Below, in pieces: positions 8,983 through 18,911 of a DNA stretch of 64,000 nucleotides. The notes beneath the pieces were generated by a model. It did not search any database, was not told where the DNA came from, and saw only the letters and a program-made list of their open reading frames with translations. Positions within the stretch are counted from its first letter, which is position 1. Every line of letters begins with the position of its first letter. Source of the DNA: Cognatilysobacter claricitrinus (GTDB taxonomy: Bacteria; Pseudomonadota; Gammaproteobacteria; Xanthomonadales; Xanthomonadaceae); NCBI RefSeq assembly GCF_045866565.1, contig NZ_BAAFZV010000002.1, positions 1,364,001-1,428,000 of the forward strand, given 5' to 3'. Both the position numbers and the translations under genes were made by a program.

Positions 8983-10077
8983 TCAAGCCGGAATAGCCGC
9001 GAGCTTCTCGGCCTTTTCGCGCCATTCCGGCAGGCGATCGAGCTGGAACGTCGCGCGCAGGTATTCCTCGTCGAGCGGCAGATCCGACACCAGCGCGCAG
9101 GCGACGTGCACCGCACCGGGCACCCAGAAACCCGACATGCGCACCGCGCCCGGGCGATGGTGGTAGGCCACCGCTTCGACGATCGGCATCGGCAGGCCCC
9201 ACAGCCCGAGCAGGTAGGCGCCGGCTTCGGCGTAATGCGGGCCCGTGTCGTCCGGCCGGCCATGGCTGACGCCGGGCAGCAGCTTGCCGACTTCGGCGAG
9301 CAGCGCGGCGGTCGCGGCGAGTTCGGCGCTCGGGCCGGTGAGCAACTGGCCGGCCAGGCGCGACGTGCGGAACGCGCGTTCCTGCATCGCTTCGCGTTCG
9401 GTGGGCGTCATCGTGCCGGCGCCGAGCGCTTCGGTGGTCAGCACGAGGCGCTGCAGGATCTTGGTGCCCAGGCGCGTCACCGCAGTGCGCATGTCGGTGA
9501 TGGCGCGACCCGCGGAGAAATACGCCGAGTTGCACAGGCGCAGCACCTTGGCGACCACCGCCGGGTCCTGCGAGATCAGTGTCGCGATCTCCGCGGCGCT
9601 GACGTCCGGGTCCTGCATCAGGCGTTCGAGTTCCAGATAGAGCTTGGGCGGCGGGGGCAACGAGCCCACGCGGCCGATCGTCTGCACCAGCGTCGGGTTG
9701 GTCAGCAGGTCGCGCAGTTCCTGCACGCTCTCCACCGCCTCGATCAGTTCGCTCGCGTCGAGGGGCTTGCGCAGGAAACGGTGCGCGACGTCGAGCGCCT
9801 GCATCGCATCGCTGCTGTGGTTGCGATCGAGCAGGAGGATGCGCGCGGCCTCGGGATGCAGCGAGCGCACCTGCTCCAGCAACGCGGCGCCCTGCATCCG
9901 GCCGACCTGCATGTCGCTGACGACGACGTCGATGCGGCGATCCGCCGGCAGCGTCACCGCATCGCCCGACGTGGTGAGCCAGTCGACCGTCCAGTCCAGC
10001 CCGAAATCCTGCAGCGCGAGCTGGAGCTCGCCGGCCCGGCCACCTTCCTCACCCACGATCACGATGTACACCGACAT
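8983..10077 (-). CDS. Degenerate receiver plus HDOD domain regulator
   Basis: The 364-residue cytoplasmic protein has a CheY-like N-terminal domain (about 1-125) and an HDOD domain (about 135-330; note GSLPPPPKLYLELERLM, LISQDPAVVAKVLRLCNSAYF and VEAVAYHHRP). The receiver keeps a phospho-acceptor-like Asp in VVVSDMQ and the Lys in RFLRKP, but the acidic pair after strand 1 is GEEGG and the Ser/Thr switch position reads LLLD. It may thus be only partly functional as a phospho-receiver. HDOD proteins act as scaffolds in signalling, often with c-di-GMP proteins. It stands alone on the minus strand; the partner kinase is unknown. Confidence 0.85.
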   Translation of the reverse strand: MSVYIVIVGEEGGRAGELQLALQDFGLDWTVDWLTTSGDAVTLPADRRIDVVVSDMQVGRMQGAALLEQVRSLHPEAARILLLDRNHSSDAMQALDVAHRFLRKPLDASELIEAVESVQELRDLLTNPTLVQTIGRVGSLPPPPKLYLELERLMQDPDVSAAEIATLISQDPAVVAKVLRLCNSAYFSAGRAITDMRTAVTRLGTKILQRLVLTTEALGAGTMTPTEREAMQERAFRTSRLAGQLLTGPSAELAATAALLAEVGKLLPGVSHGRPDDTGPHYAEAGAYLLGLWGLPMPIVEAVAYHHRPGAVRMSGFWVPGAVHVACALVSDLPLDEEYLRATFQLDRLPEWREKAEKLAAIPA

Positions 10078-10202
10078 TCCCTCGACGCTTGTGCTCTGGA
10101 CGCGGTAACGGCCGCTCCCGCGGCTTCTTCACGCAGGTCGCCGCCCGATGAGCCGGACTGCGACGAACCGCGCGTTTCCGCGGACCACGCGACGCCGCCG
10201 GC

Positions 10203-10208
10203 TATAAT
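10203..10208 (+). promoter_or_regulatory. -10 element (TATAAT) before prfC
   Basis: A perfect TATAAT lies 46 bp upstream of the prfC start in the divergent intergenic region. No good -35 hexamer stands 16-18 bp upstream, so only the -10 is called. Confidence 0.5.
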
Positions 10209-10254
10209 CGCCGCCTCCCCGATCCTGCTGCCGCGCGCCGAGCGCGCCGACGCC

Positions 10255-11859
<1,605 letters not shown>

Positions 11860-11908
11860 CCGACGGCCGGCGTGAATTCCATTCGCATCCGTACATTAGG
11901 ATGCGGTC

Positions 11909-12586
11909 ATGGATGCTTCCACCGGCCTTGACCCCGGCACGGCCGCCGTGCCCGGCAGCGACAGCCTGCGCACCGCGACGCACGAGCTCGCGAACGCGCT
12001 GACGCACGGCGTCGGCGCGATCGCGGCGCTGGCTGCAGGCTCGGTACTCGTCACCCTCGCCGCGGTGTGGGGCGACGGCTGGCAACTTGCCGGCGCGATC
12101 GTGTTCGGCGTCTGCCTGCTGCTGCTTTATCTCGCGTCGACGCTCTACCACGCGGCGCGGAATCCGGTCGCCAAGGCGCGGCTGAAAGTGCTGGACCACT
12201 GCGCGATCTATCTGCTGATTGCGGGCACGTACACGCCTTTCACGCTGATCGACCTGCGCGGTCCGCTGGGCTGGGGCCTGTTCGCGGCGATCTGGACGCT
12301 CGCGATCGCCGGGATCGTCTTCAAGCTCTTCTTCACCGGGCGCTTCAAGCGCTTGTCGACTGCGCTGTACATCGCGATGGGCTGGGCCGCGATCGTCGCG
12401 ATCCGCCCGATGATGCATGCGGTCGACATGACCACTCTGGGCTGGCTGCTCGCGGGCGGCCTTGCCTACACACTGGGCACCGTGTTCTACCTGCGTACTT
12501 CACGGTATGCGCACGCGGTCTGGCACCTGTTCTGCGTCGCCGGCAGCGTCTGCCATTACGTCGCCGTGCTGCGCCAGGTCGTCTGA
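11909..12586 (+). CDS. Hemolysin III / PAQR-family membrane protein
   Basis: This 225-residue protein has about seven hydrophobic segments and the family histidines: ELANALTHGVGAI near the N terminus, YLASTLYHAA, LDHCAIYLLIAGTYTPF in the middle and YAHAVWHLFCVAGSVCHY at the end. Bacterial members (YqfA type) are inner-membrane proteins with a probable metal site made by the conserved His and Asp residues; the hemolysin name is historical. It follows prfC with a 49-bp gap and could share its transcript. Physiological role not known. Confidence 0.88.
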   Translation: MDASTGLDPGTAAVPGSDSLRTATHELANALTHGVGAIAALAAGSVLVTLAAVWGDGWQLAGAIVFGVCLLLLYLASTLYHAARNPVAKARLKVLDHCAIYLLIAGTYTPFTLIDLRGPLGWGLFAAIWTLAIAGIVFKLFFTGRFKRLSTALYIAMGWAAIVAIRPMMHAVDMTTLGWLLAGGLAYTLGTVFYLRTSRYAHAVWHLFCVAGSVCHYVAVLRQVV

Positions 12587-12659
12587 ACCATACGCAACCA
12601 ATTCACCGGTGCTTGACCACCGGGCAGAGAAGGTGCGGCCAGTTCAGTTGGACGGCCCC

Positions 12660-13073
12660 ATGCGCATATCGACGCCCCGCCTCGTTTCCGTGGTCGCGCT
12701 CGTCCTCGCGCTGGCCGCGTGCTCGCAGGAAAAACGCAGCGGCGAGCCGCTGAAGTCGGCTGACGAGCCGGCGGCGGCCGAGCATCCCGCGGGCATTTCC
12801 GGATCGCCGGGCGCGGCAGTGAAACCCTCGGAGATCGCCGAGGCGCCGAATCCGCGTGCGCCGGCATCGTTCACCTGCGACGACGGAAGCAGAGTCGAGA
12901 TCGGCGATCTCGTCGCAGTGGTCACGCTGAAGGACGGCCGCACCGTGCAGGTCGCGCGTGATCCGGACAACGCATTCCAGTTCAAGGGCGAAGCGCTGTC
13001 GTTCCGGATGAAGGACGGCCAAGGCGAACTGAGCCAGGACGAAGGCGGCACGTCCCGGTGCGCGGGCGGCTGA
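12660..13073 (+). CDS. Small lipoprotein, possibly MliC-like
   Basis: The 137-residue protein has a lipoprotein signal with lipobox LAAC (VVALVLALAAC), a low-complexity linker, then a small C-terminal domain with two cysteines: FTCDDGSRVEIGDL, TLKDGRTVQV, FKGEALSFRMKDGQGEL and a final SRC. The order resembles the membrane-bound lysozyme inhibitors of C-type lysozyme (MliC), but the similarity is weak and this is a guess. The ATG at 12660 gives a full lipoprotein signal; earlier in-frame codons overlap the previous gene. It ends five bases before the AsmA gene, suggesting co-transcription. Confidence 0.6.
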   Translation: MRISTPRLVSVVALVLALAACSQEKRSGEPLKSADEPAAAEHPAGISGSPGAAVKPSEIAEAPNPRAPASFTCDDGSRVEIGDLVAVVTLKDGRTVQVARDPDNAFQFKGEALSFRMKDGQGELSQDEGGTSRCAGG

Positions 13074-13078
13074 CCACC

Positions 13079-15061
13079 ATGTCGACGACCGCGTCAGAAA
13101 CCGCCGATACGCCACCGCCCGACCACGGGCGATCACCGCTTGGCGCGGTGCTGCGGCATCCATTCCGCACGCTGCTCGCGCTGCTCGCGATCGCGATCAT
13201 CCTGCTGATCATCTTCTGGGACTGGAACTGGTTCCGCCGACCGATCGAAAAGATCGTGCACGCCAAGACCGGTCGCGAGCTGCACATCAACGGCAATCTC
13301 GACGTCAAGCTCGGTTGGGTGCCGACCGTCTCCGCTGAGCGCATCACGTTCTCGAACGCGCCGTGGGCAAAACGCCCGCTGATGGCGCAGAGCGACAAGG
13401 TCACCATCCGCGTCGAGCTCAAGCCGCTGTTCAAGCGCCAGGTGCACATCCCCGCGATGTGGCTCGAGAAGCCCGTCGTGAACCTCGAAACCGGTGTGCA
13501 CGGCGGCAACTGGGTGTTCGACAACAAGTCGCCGAGCACGACGAAAGTCCAGTTCCGCAACCTCTGGGTCAACGGCGGCCATTTCGAATTCCTCGATCCG
13601 CCCAAGCGCACCGATGTCAGCATCAGCGTGCAGAGCGAAGCACCGAAGGGGAACCGCCCGCCGCCGTTCACCGCGAAGGGCTCGGGGCATTGGCAGGGCA
13701 ATCCGTTCACGCTCAACGGCCGCGCCGAATCGCCGCTCGCGTTGGCGAACCGCGAGGCGCCGTATCACGTCGACGTGCATGCAACGGCGGGGCGCACGCG
13801 CGCGCATGCACGCGGCACGCTGCTCGATCCATTGCGTTTTGCCGACTTCGACCTGCAGTTGGCGCTGCAAGGCGAGAACCTGGAAGACCTGTATCCGCTC
13901 TTCGGCCTCGCCGCGCCGCCGACGCCGCCCTACTCGCTCGATGGCCGCCTGACGCGCGACATCGACGCCAACCGCACCACCTGGCACTACGACAACTTCA
14001 AAGGTCGCGTCGGCGACAGCGACCTTTCGGGCGACGCCACATTCATCACCGGCGGCAAGCGCCCGTTCCTCAAGGGACGGTTCGTATCGCACCGGCTCGA
14101 CTTCGACGATCTCGCCGGTTTCATCGGGCGCGCGCCGACCGCCGGCGGTGGCGAGAGCACGAACCCGGAACTCGCCGCAAAAGCCGCGCGCGATGCCGCG
14201 AGCCCGCGCATCTTCCCGGACGAGCCGTACCACCTCGACAAGCTGCGTTCGATGGATGCGGATGTCTCGCTCCGCGCGACCAAGGTCAATTCGCTGACGC
14301 TGCCGCTCGACGACATGGACGCGCACCTCAAGCTCGACAACGGGTTGCTGCGTCTGGAGCCACTCAACTTCGGCGTCGCCGGCGGCGATATCCGCTCGAC
14401 GATCCGCATGGACGCGCGCGAGTCGCCGATCCGCACACGCGCGCAGATCAGTGCACGCGGCTTGAACCTCGGCCGGCTGATGCCGAAGGCAGAGCTCGCC
14501 AAGGAAGCCGTCGGCAAAGTCGGGGGCGAAGCCACGCTCGCCGGGACCGGGAATTCGATCGCGGCCATCCTGGGTTCGTCGGACGGCAGCGTCGGCATCG
14601 GCATGGGCTCCGGCCGAATCAGCAACCTGGTGATGGAACTCGCGGGCCTCGATGTGCAGGAATCGTTGAAGTTCCTGATCGGCGGCGACAAGCAGATTCC
14701 CGTGCGCTGCGCGTTCGGCGATTTCGGCGTCAACAACGGCGTCATGGGCGCGAAGTCGCTCGCCTTCGACACGACCGACACCATCATCGTCGGCGAAGGC
14801 ACCATCAGCCTGCGCGACGAGACGCTCAACCTGAAACTTCGACCGCGGCCGAAAGATCGAAGCCTGTTCTCGTTCCGCGCGCCGCTCTACCTCACCGGCA
14901 CGTTCAAGCAACCGCATTTCCGACCGGACATGGCGCGCGTCGGCCTGCGCGCTGCGCTGGCGATCACACTCGGCAACATCGCGCCGCCCGCTGCGCTGCT
15001 CGCCACGCTGGAACTCGGCGGCGGCAAGGATGCGAACTGCGGTGGCCGGTACGCGCGCTAA
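13079..15061 (+). CDS. AsmA-family envelope protein
   Basis: The 660-residue protein has a cytoplasmic tail, one membrane anchor (about 31-48, TLLALLAIAIILLIIFWD) and a long periplasmic region. The AsmA start motif follows the anchor (RRPIEKIVHAKTGRELHING, then LDVKLGWVPTVSAERI), and the conserved C-terminal block includes GSSDGSVGIGMGSGRISNLV. AsmA-like proteins are thought to bridge inner and outer membranes and move phospholipids. The start at 13079 (MSTTASETAD) was preferred over an ATG seven codons upstream that overlaps the lipoprotein gene. The stop overlaps the convergent glycosyltransferase stop by four bases. Confidence 0.88.
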   Translation: MSTTASETADTPPPDHGRSPLGAVLRHPFRTLLALLAIAIILLIIFWDWNWFRRPIEKIVHAKTGRELHINGNLDVKLGWVPTVSAERITFSNAPWAKRPLMAQSDKVTIRVELKPLFKRQVHIPAMWLEKPVVNLETGVHGGNWVFDNKSPSTTKVQFRNLWVNGGHFEFLDPPKRTDVSISVQSEAPKGNRPPPFTAKGSGHWQGNPFTLNGRAESPLALANREAPYHVDVHATAGRTRAHARGTLLDPLRFADFDLQLALQGENLEDLYPLFGLAAPPTPPYSLDGRLTRDIDANRTTWHYDNFKGRVGDSDLSGDATFITGGKRPFLKGRFVSHRLDFDDLAGFIGRAPTAGGGESTNPELAAKAARDAASPRIFPDEPYHLDKLRSMDADVSLRATKVNSLTLPLDDMDAHLKLDNGLLRLEPLNFGVAGGDIRSTIRMDARESPIRTRAQISARGLNLGRLMPKAELAKEAVGKVGGEATLAGTGNSIAAILGSSDGSVGIGMGSGRISNLVMELAGLDVQESLKFLIGGDKQIPVRCAFGDFGVNNGVMGAKSLAFDTTDTIIVGEGTISLRDETLNLKLRPRPKDRSLFSFRAPLYLTGTFKQPHFRPDMARVGLRAALAITLGNIAPPAALLATLELGGGKDANCGGRYAR

Positions 15062-16008
15062 CCGCCGTCGGCGTCGGCCGGGCGGAATTCGTCGACGAGA
15101 TACAGCGGACGTCGCTTCGATTCGTCGTACAGGCGGCCCAGGTATTCGCCGATCAAGCCGAGCGCGATCAGCTGCACGCCGCCGAGGAACAGGATCACCG
15201 CCATCATCGTCGGCCAGCCGGCGACGGGATCACCCCATGCGAATGCCTTGATCACGATCCACATGGCGTAGAGGAACGCGAGCGCCGCGGTGAGCAGGCC
15301 CATGTACGTGGCAAGGCGCAACGGCGCGGTCGAGAAACTGGTGATGCCCTCGATCGCGAAATTCCACAGGCGCCAGAAATTGAACTTGCTGCCACCGGCG
15401 AGTCGCGGATCGCGCTCGTACGGGATCGCGACATGGCGATACCCCACCCAGCCGAACAGGCCCTTCATGAAGCGATGCCGTTCGCGCAACTGGCGAAGCG
15501 CGGCGAGCGATCGCTGCGATAGCAAGCGGAAGTCGCCGGTGTCCGCTGGAATCGGCGTGCGCGAGAGCCGACCGATCACACGATAGAAGGCATGCGCCGT
15601 CGCGCGCTTCAGCACGCCCTCGCCCGCACGCACCGTACGCGTGCCGTGCACGTCGTCGAACCCTTCGCGCCACTTCGCGACGAACGCGGGGATCAGTTCC
15701 GGCGGATCCTGGCCGTCCGCGTCGAGGATCAGCGCCCCGCCTTCTTCGACGAGGTCAAGGCCCGCGGTGAGCGCCGCCTCCTTGCCGAAGTTGCGCGACA
15801 GCCGCAGCAGCGAAACGCGCGCATCGTGCGTGGCGATATCGCACAGCGCGCGCCACGTCGCATCGGTGCTGCCGTCGTCGACGTACAGAACGCGTGCGTC
15901 GAGGCCGTCGATGCCGGCGCACGCCGCGACGATGCGCGGATGCAGCAACGGCAGGCTGTCGGCCTCGTTGTAGGCGGCGACGACGACGGTCAGGCGATCG
16001 GTGTGCAT
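15058..16008 (-). CDS. GT2 glycosyltransferase, GtrB/DPM1-like
   Basis: The 316-residue protein begins with a family 2 catalytic domain (VVVAAYNEADSLP, YVDDGSTDATW, ILDADGQDPPELIP; the DDG and DAD acids bind nucleotide-sugar and metal; GSKFNFW) and ends with two membrane helices (about 235-260 and 270-295). This is the layout of undecaprenyl-phosphate glycosyltransferases, which load a sugar onto the lipid carrier for surface polysaccharide or O-antigen glucosylation. No flippase or partner transferase is next to it, so the sugar and acceptor are unknown. Upstream lies mtgA on the same strand, 30 bp away. Confidence 0.9.
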   Translation of the reverse strand: MHTDRLTVVVAAYNEADSLPLLHPRIVAACAGIDGLDARVLYVDDGSTDATWRALCDIATHDARVSLLRLSRNFGKEAALTAGLDLVEEGGALILDADGQDPPELIPAFVAKWREGFDDVHGTRTVRAGEGVLKRATAHAFYRVIGRLSRTPIPADTGDFRLLSQRSLAALRQLRERHRFMKGLFGWVGYRHVAIPYERDPRLAGGSKFNFWRLWNFAIEGITSFSTAPLRLATYMGLLTAALAFLYAMWIVIKAFAWGDPVAGWPTMMAVILFLGGVQLIALGLIGEYLGRLYDESKRRPLYLVDEFRPADADGG

Positions 16009-16038
16009 GCGGGCATCCTACGTCGTCGAAGGCGGATG

Positions 16039-16764
16039 TCAGTCGAGCCGCTCGAGATAGTTGCGGCCACCGATCATCGCCATCTGGTGCTGGATCGCAC
16101 GTGCGCGCCGCGCCACGTAGGGCCCCGGCCGCGCCACGCTGTAGCGCTTGGGTGCCGGCAACACCGCAGCGAGTCGCGACGCGTCCGATGGCGTGAGCCG
16201 CGACGCGTCCTTGCCGAAGTAGCGCCGCGACGCCGCCTGTGCGCCGTAGACGCCGTCGCCGAACTCCACGACGTTCGCGTACACCTCGATGATGCGCTGC
16301 TTGGGCCACATCGCCTCGATCAGCAGCGTGTACCAGGCTTCGACGCCCTTGCGCACGTAGCTGCGGCCGCCCCACAGGAACAGGTTCTTCGCGAGCTGCT
16401 GGCTGATCGTGCTGCCACCACGCAACTTGCGACCGCGCGCGTTCGCCTGCTCCGCTTTTTCCATCGCCTGGAAATCGAAACCGAAGTGATCGGCGAAGCG
16501 TTGGTCCTCGGCGGCGACCAGCGCGACCGGGACGCTCGGCGAAATACGGTCGAGATCGCGCCAGTCGTAGGCGACGCCGAAGCGGAAGTCGCCTTCGCCC
16601 CAGGCTTCGAACTGTCGGATCGCCATGAAGCTGGAGAACCACGGGTCGACGAACCGCAGCGTCCCCACCTGCAGCACGGTGAACGCGACGAAGACGACAG
16701 GCAGCCATAGCAGTCGACGCAGCCAGCGCCTGCGGCGCGTCGTACCGCCTTGTGTCGTCGTCAT
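16039..16764 (-). CDS. mtgA: Monofunctional peptidoglycan glycosyltransferase
   Basis: The 241-residue protein has an N-terminal membrane anchor (WLPVVFVAFTVLQVG) and a GT51 transglycosylase domain: ALVAAEDQRFADHFGFDF with the catalytic Glu, GGSTISQQLAKNLFL, KGVEAWYTLLIEAMW and EVYANVVEFGDGVYG. It polymerises lipid II into glycan strands without a transpeptidase domain. The start at 16764 was chosen because GGGGG stands seven bases upstream; an ATG seven codons earlier (16785) is possible. It is divergent from hslO. A GATAAT on the minus strand (16812-16807) could be its -10. Confidence 0.93.
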   Translation of the reverse strand: MTTTQGGTTRRRRWLRRLLWLPVVFVAFTVLQVGTLRFVDPWFSSFMAIRQFEAWGEGDFRFGVAYDWRDLDRISPSVPVALVAAEDQRFADHFGFDFQAMEKAEQANARGRKLRGGSTISQQLAKNLFLWGGRSYVRKGVEAWYTLLIEAMWPKQRIIEVYANVVEFGDGVYGAQAASRRYFGKDASRLTPSDASRLAAVLPAPKRYSVARPGPYVARRARAIQHQMAMIGGRNYLERLD

Positions 16765-16839
16765 CGTGCCCCCATGTCGTCGCATCGCCTTGCAGCCCCG
16801 CTGGCATTATCGGCCAAGCGCCGCCCCCCCACGATCCCG

Positions 16840-17751
16840 ATGACCGACCCGAATCCCGCCAACGCCGGACACGATCACCTCGTCCGCTTTCTTATCGACC
16901 ATGCCGGCGTGCGCGGCGTGCACGTCCGCCTGCATGACGCCTGGCGCCAGATCCGCGAGCGCGAGGAGTACCCCGCCGCCGCGATGTCGATGCTCGGGCA
17001 GGCGACCGCCGCGGCCGCACTGTTCACCGGCCACGCCAAGGTGGATGGCCGCCTGTCCGTGCAGATGCGCAGCGACGGCGCGATCCGCACGCTGTTCGCC
17101 GAGTGCACCGCGGCCGGCACGTTGCGCGGCATCGTGCAGCTCTCGGAGGACTCCGATGGCGTGGTGTCGCCCGACCTGCGCGACCTCGGCCACGGCGGCA
17201 TCCTCGCAATCACCATCGAAAACCACGGCCCGGACGGCGAGCCCGTGCGCTACCAGGGCCTCGTCCCCCTCGAGGCCAGCCGGCTGGATGGCGCGTTCGA
17301 GGACTACTTCCGCCAGTCCGAGCAGTTGCCGACCCGCCTGCTCCTCGCCGCCGACGGCGACATGGCCGCCGGGCTGATGCTGCAGAAGCTCCCGGGCGAC
17401 GAGGGCGACGACGACGGCTGGAACCGCGTCGGCGCGCTGTTCGACACGCTGCGCGAGGGCGAGCTGCTCTCGACGGATGGGGATCGCCTCCTGCACCGAC
17501 TCTTCCACGAGGACGGCGTCGAGGTCCTGGCCGGGAAGGACCTGGCCTTCGGCTGCTCGTGCTCGAGGGCCCGGGTCGAGTCGATGCTGGTCGCCATCGG
17601 CCAGGAGGAGGCCCGGCTTGCGGCCGCTACCGGCGAGGCCAAGGTCCGGTGCGAGTTCTGCGGCCAGGCCTATATTTTCAGTGCCGACGAGATCGAACAG
17701 CTGTTCCAGAACGCCGATCGCGAGATGGCGGCGCCCGACCGGCCGCAGTGA
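16840..17751 (+). CDS. hslO: Redox-regulated chaperone Hsp33
   Basis: The 303-residue protein shows the Hsp33 fold (YPAAAMSMLGQATAAAALF, GRLSVQMRSDGAIRTLFAEC, YFRQSEQLPTR) and the C-terminal redox switch: CSCS near residue 240 and CEFC about 30 residues later, four zinc-binding cysteines in the CxC...CxxC pattern. Under oxidative stress zinc is released, disulfides form and the protein becomes a holdase for unfolding proteins. The start at 16840 gives the usual short N terminus (MTDPN); earlier in-frame codons overlap the mtgA control region. Length agrees with the family (about 290). Confidence 0.95.
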   Translation: MTDPNPANAGHDHLVRFLIDHAGVRGVHVRLHDAWRQIREREEYPAAAMSMLGQATAAAALFTGHAKVDGRLSVQMRSDGAIRTLFAECTAAGTLRGIVQLSEDSDGVVSPDLRDLGHGGILAITIENHGPDGEPVRYQGLVPLEASRLDGAFEDYFRQSEQLPTRLLLAADGDMAAGLMLQKLPGDEGDDDGWNRVGALFDTLREGELLSTDGDRLLHRLFHEDGVEVLAGKDLAFGCSCSRARVESMLVAIGQEEARLAAATGEAKVRCEFCGQAYIFSADEIEQLFQNADREMAAPDRPQ

Positions 17752-17767
17752 CGGCACGACGAGCGGA

Positions 17768-17796
17768 TTGTTAAAGATTGATAAATCGCCTATAGT
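17768..17796 (+). promoter_or_regulatory. Sigma-70-type promoter
   Basis: TTGTTA (17768-17773), a 17-bp spacer and TATAGT (17791-17796) form a good promoter in a locally AT-rich stretch after hslO. Transcription would start near 17803. This excludes the TTG at 17796 as start of the next gene and supports the GTG at 17853. Confidence 0.7.
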
Positions 17797-17852
17797 TGAA
17801 CCCTCCGTTCACACGCCCGGAACTTTCCGGTCCGCACCCGGTCGCAACCCCC

Positions 17853-18686
17853 GTGACGTCCCGAGCCCGCCTGTTCCGCCGCTTCCTCGCCGCCGGCCTT
17901 ATGGTCGCGACGGGCATTGCGTCCGCACAGGTGTCGCGCCCGCGTCCACAGGCATTGCCGGTGTGGAACCAGAACAGCGGCAAGGTCGAAGCGGTCCTCC
18001 TGCTCGAACCGGTCTCCACCGCGACGTGGCAGTTCGGCAATACACGGCTGGATAGCGCCCTCGGCGTCGGCACCGGCGACACGCTCGGCCTGCTGTGCGA
18101 TCGCAAGTCCGGCCTCGGCAGCGCGATCGGCGCGCTCGCAGACAACTGCCTGCTGGCATCGCTTGGCGATACGCATAGCAAGCAGGCCAGTGCAGGCGCG
18201 ACGCTGTCGCACAAGAACGTTCGTGTCGGCGTCGGCGTCAATAACAGTCACGACACGCTACCGGCGTGGCTCACGTCGAGTCATGCGAATTCGCGGGTGA
18301 ACCAGAACGCGCTGACGTTGATCGGCGAGAAGAACATCGGTCGCGAAGCCACGGTGTCGATCGCCGGAACCATCGCGCGTGCGCGCCTCGTTTCGCCTGA
18401 CGCAGTGCCGGAACTGGCAGACCGCTGGGACATCAAGACGCTCAGCGTCGGCACCAGCGTCGGACGCTTCGGCGCGAACGTGATTGGCCGCGTGGTGGAC
18501 TCGCCCATGCAGCCGGGCCACTGGGAAGGCATCGATCTCGGCCTGAGCTGGCGCACCCCGTGGAGCGGCCAGCTCAGCGTGGGTGCCGAAAACGTGGTCA
18601 CCCGCGGGCGCAATCCGTTCGCCCCTGGCAACGCCGAGCAGGACGAGGGCGCCGTGCCGTACGTGAGGTATCAGCAGGATCTTTGA
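17853..18686 (+). CDS. Exported protein of unknown function
   Basis: I do not recognise this 277-residue protein. From the GTG at 17853 it has a clear signal peptide (MTSRARLFRRFLAAGLMVATGIASA, cut before Q). The mature part alternates polar and hydrophobic residues with many Gly, Ser and Asn and ends near an aromatic-rich strand (LGLSWRTPWSGQLSVGAENV), which suggests a beta-rich, possibly small outer-membrane barrel or secreted protein. It has its own promoter just upstream and a strong terminator 22 bp downstream, so it is monocistronic. The open frame extends to a TTG at 17796, but that codon overlaps the -10 box. Confidence 0.65.
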   Translation: MTSRARLFRRFLAAGLMVATGIASAQVSRPRPQALPVWNQNSGKVEAVLLLEPVSTATWQFGNTRLDSALGVGTGDTLGLLCDRKSGLGSAIGALADNCLLASLGDTHSKQASAGATLSHKNVRVGVGVNNSHDTLPAWLTSSHANSRVNQNALTLIGEKNIGREATVSIAGTIARARLVSPDAVPELADRWDIKTLSVGTSVGRFGANVIGRVVDSPMQPGHWEGIDLGLSWRTPWSGQLSVGAENVVTRGRNPFAPGNAEQDEGAVPYVRYQQDL

Positions 18687-18708
18687 GGGTTGTCGCTTTG
18701 CCGCCAAC

Positions 18709-18738
18709 AACGCCGCCTTCGGGCGGCGTTTTTGTTTT
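18709..18738 (+). terminator. Rho-independent terminator
   Basis: AACGCCGCC and GGCGGCGTT form a nine-base stem around a TTCG tetraloop, followed by TTTGTTTTT. It ends the unit of the exported unknown protein. Confidence 0.9.
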
Positions 18739-18911
18739 TGCGGCGCGCTTCTCATCTCAACTTCCATTGCGACATAACCACTCGTCGGAAGGTCTTTTCT
18801 GAATAGATTTTCGACAAGTTTGACGCTACGCTCACTGCGCCTTAACGAATCCCTCTCTCGGTTCCGCAGGCAACCATGGGCACGACCATTCACTTTTGGG
18901 GAACAGATCGA

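Noticed and set aside
17796..17852. TTG start for the exported unknown protein
   Set aside because: The codon overlaps the -10 of a good promoter, and the extra 19 residues would precede a complete signal peptide.
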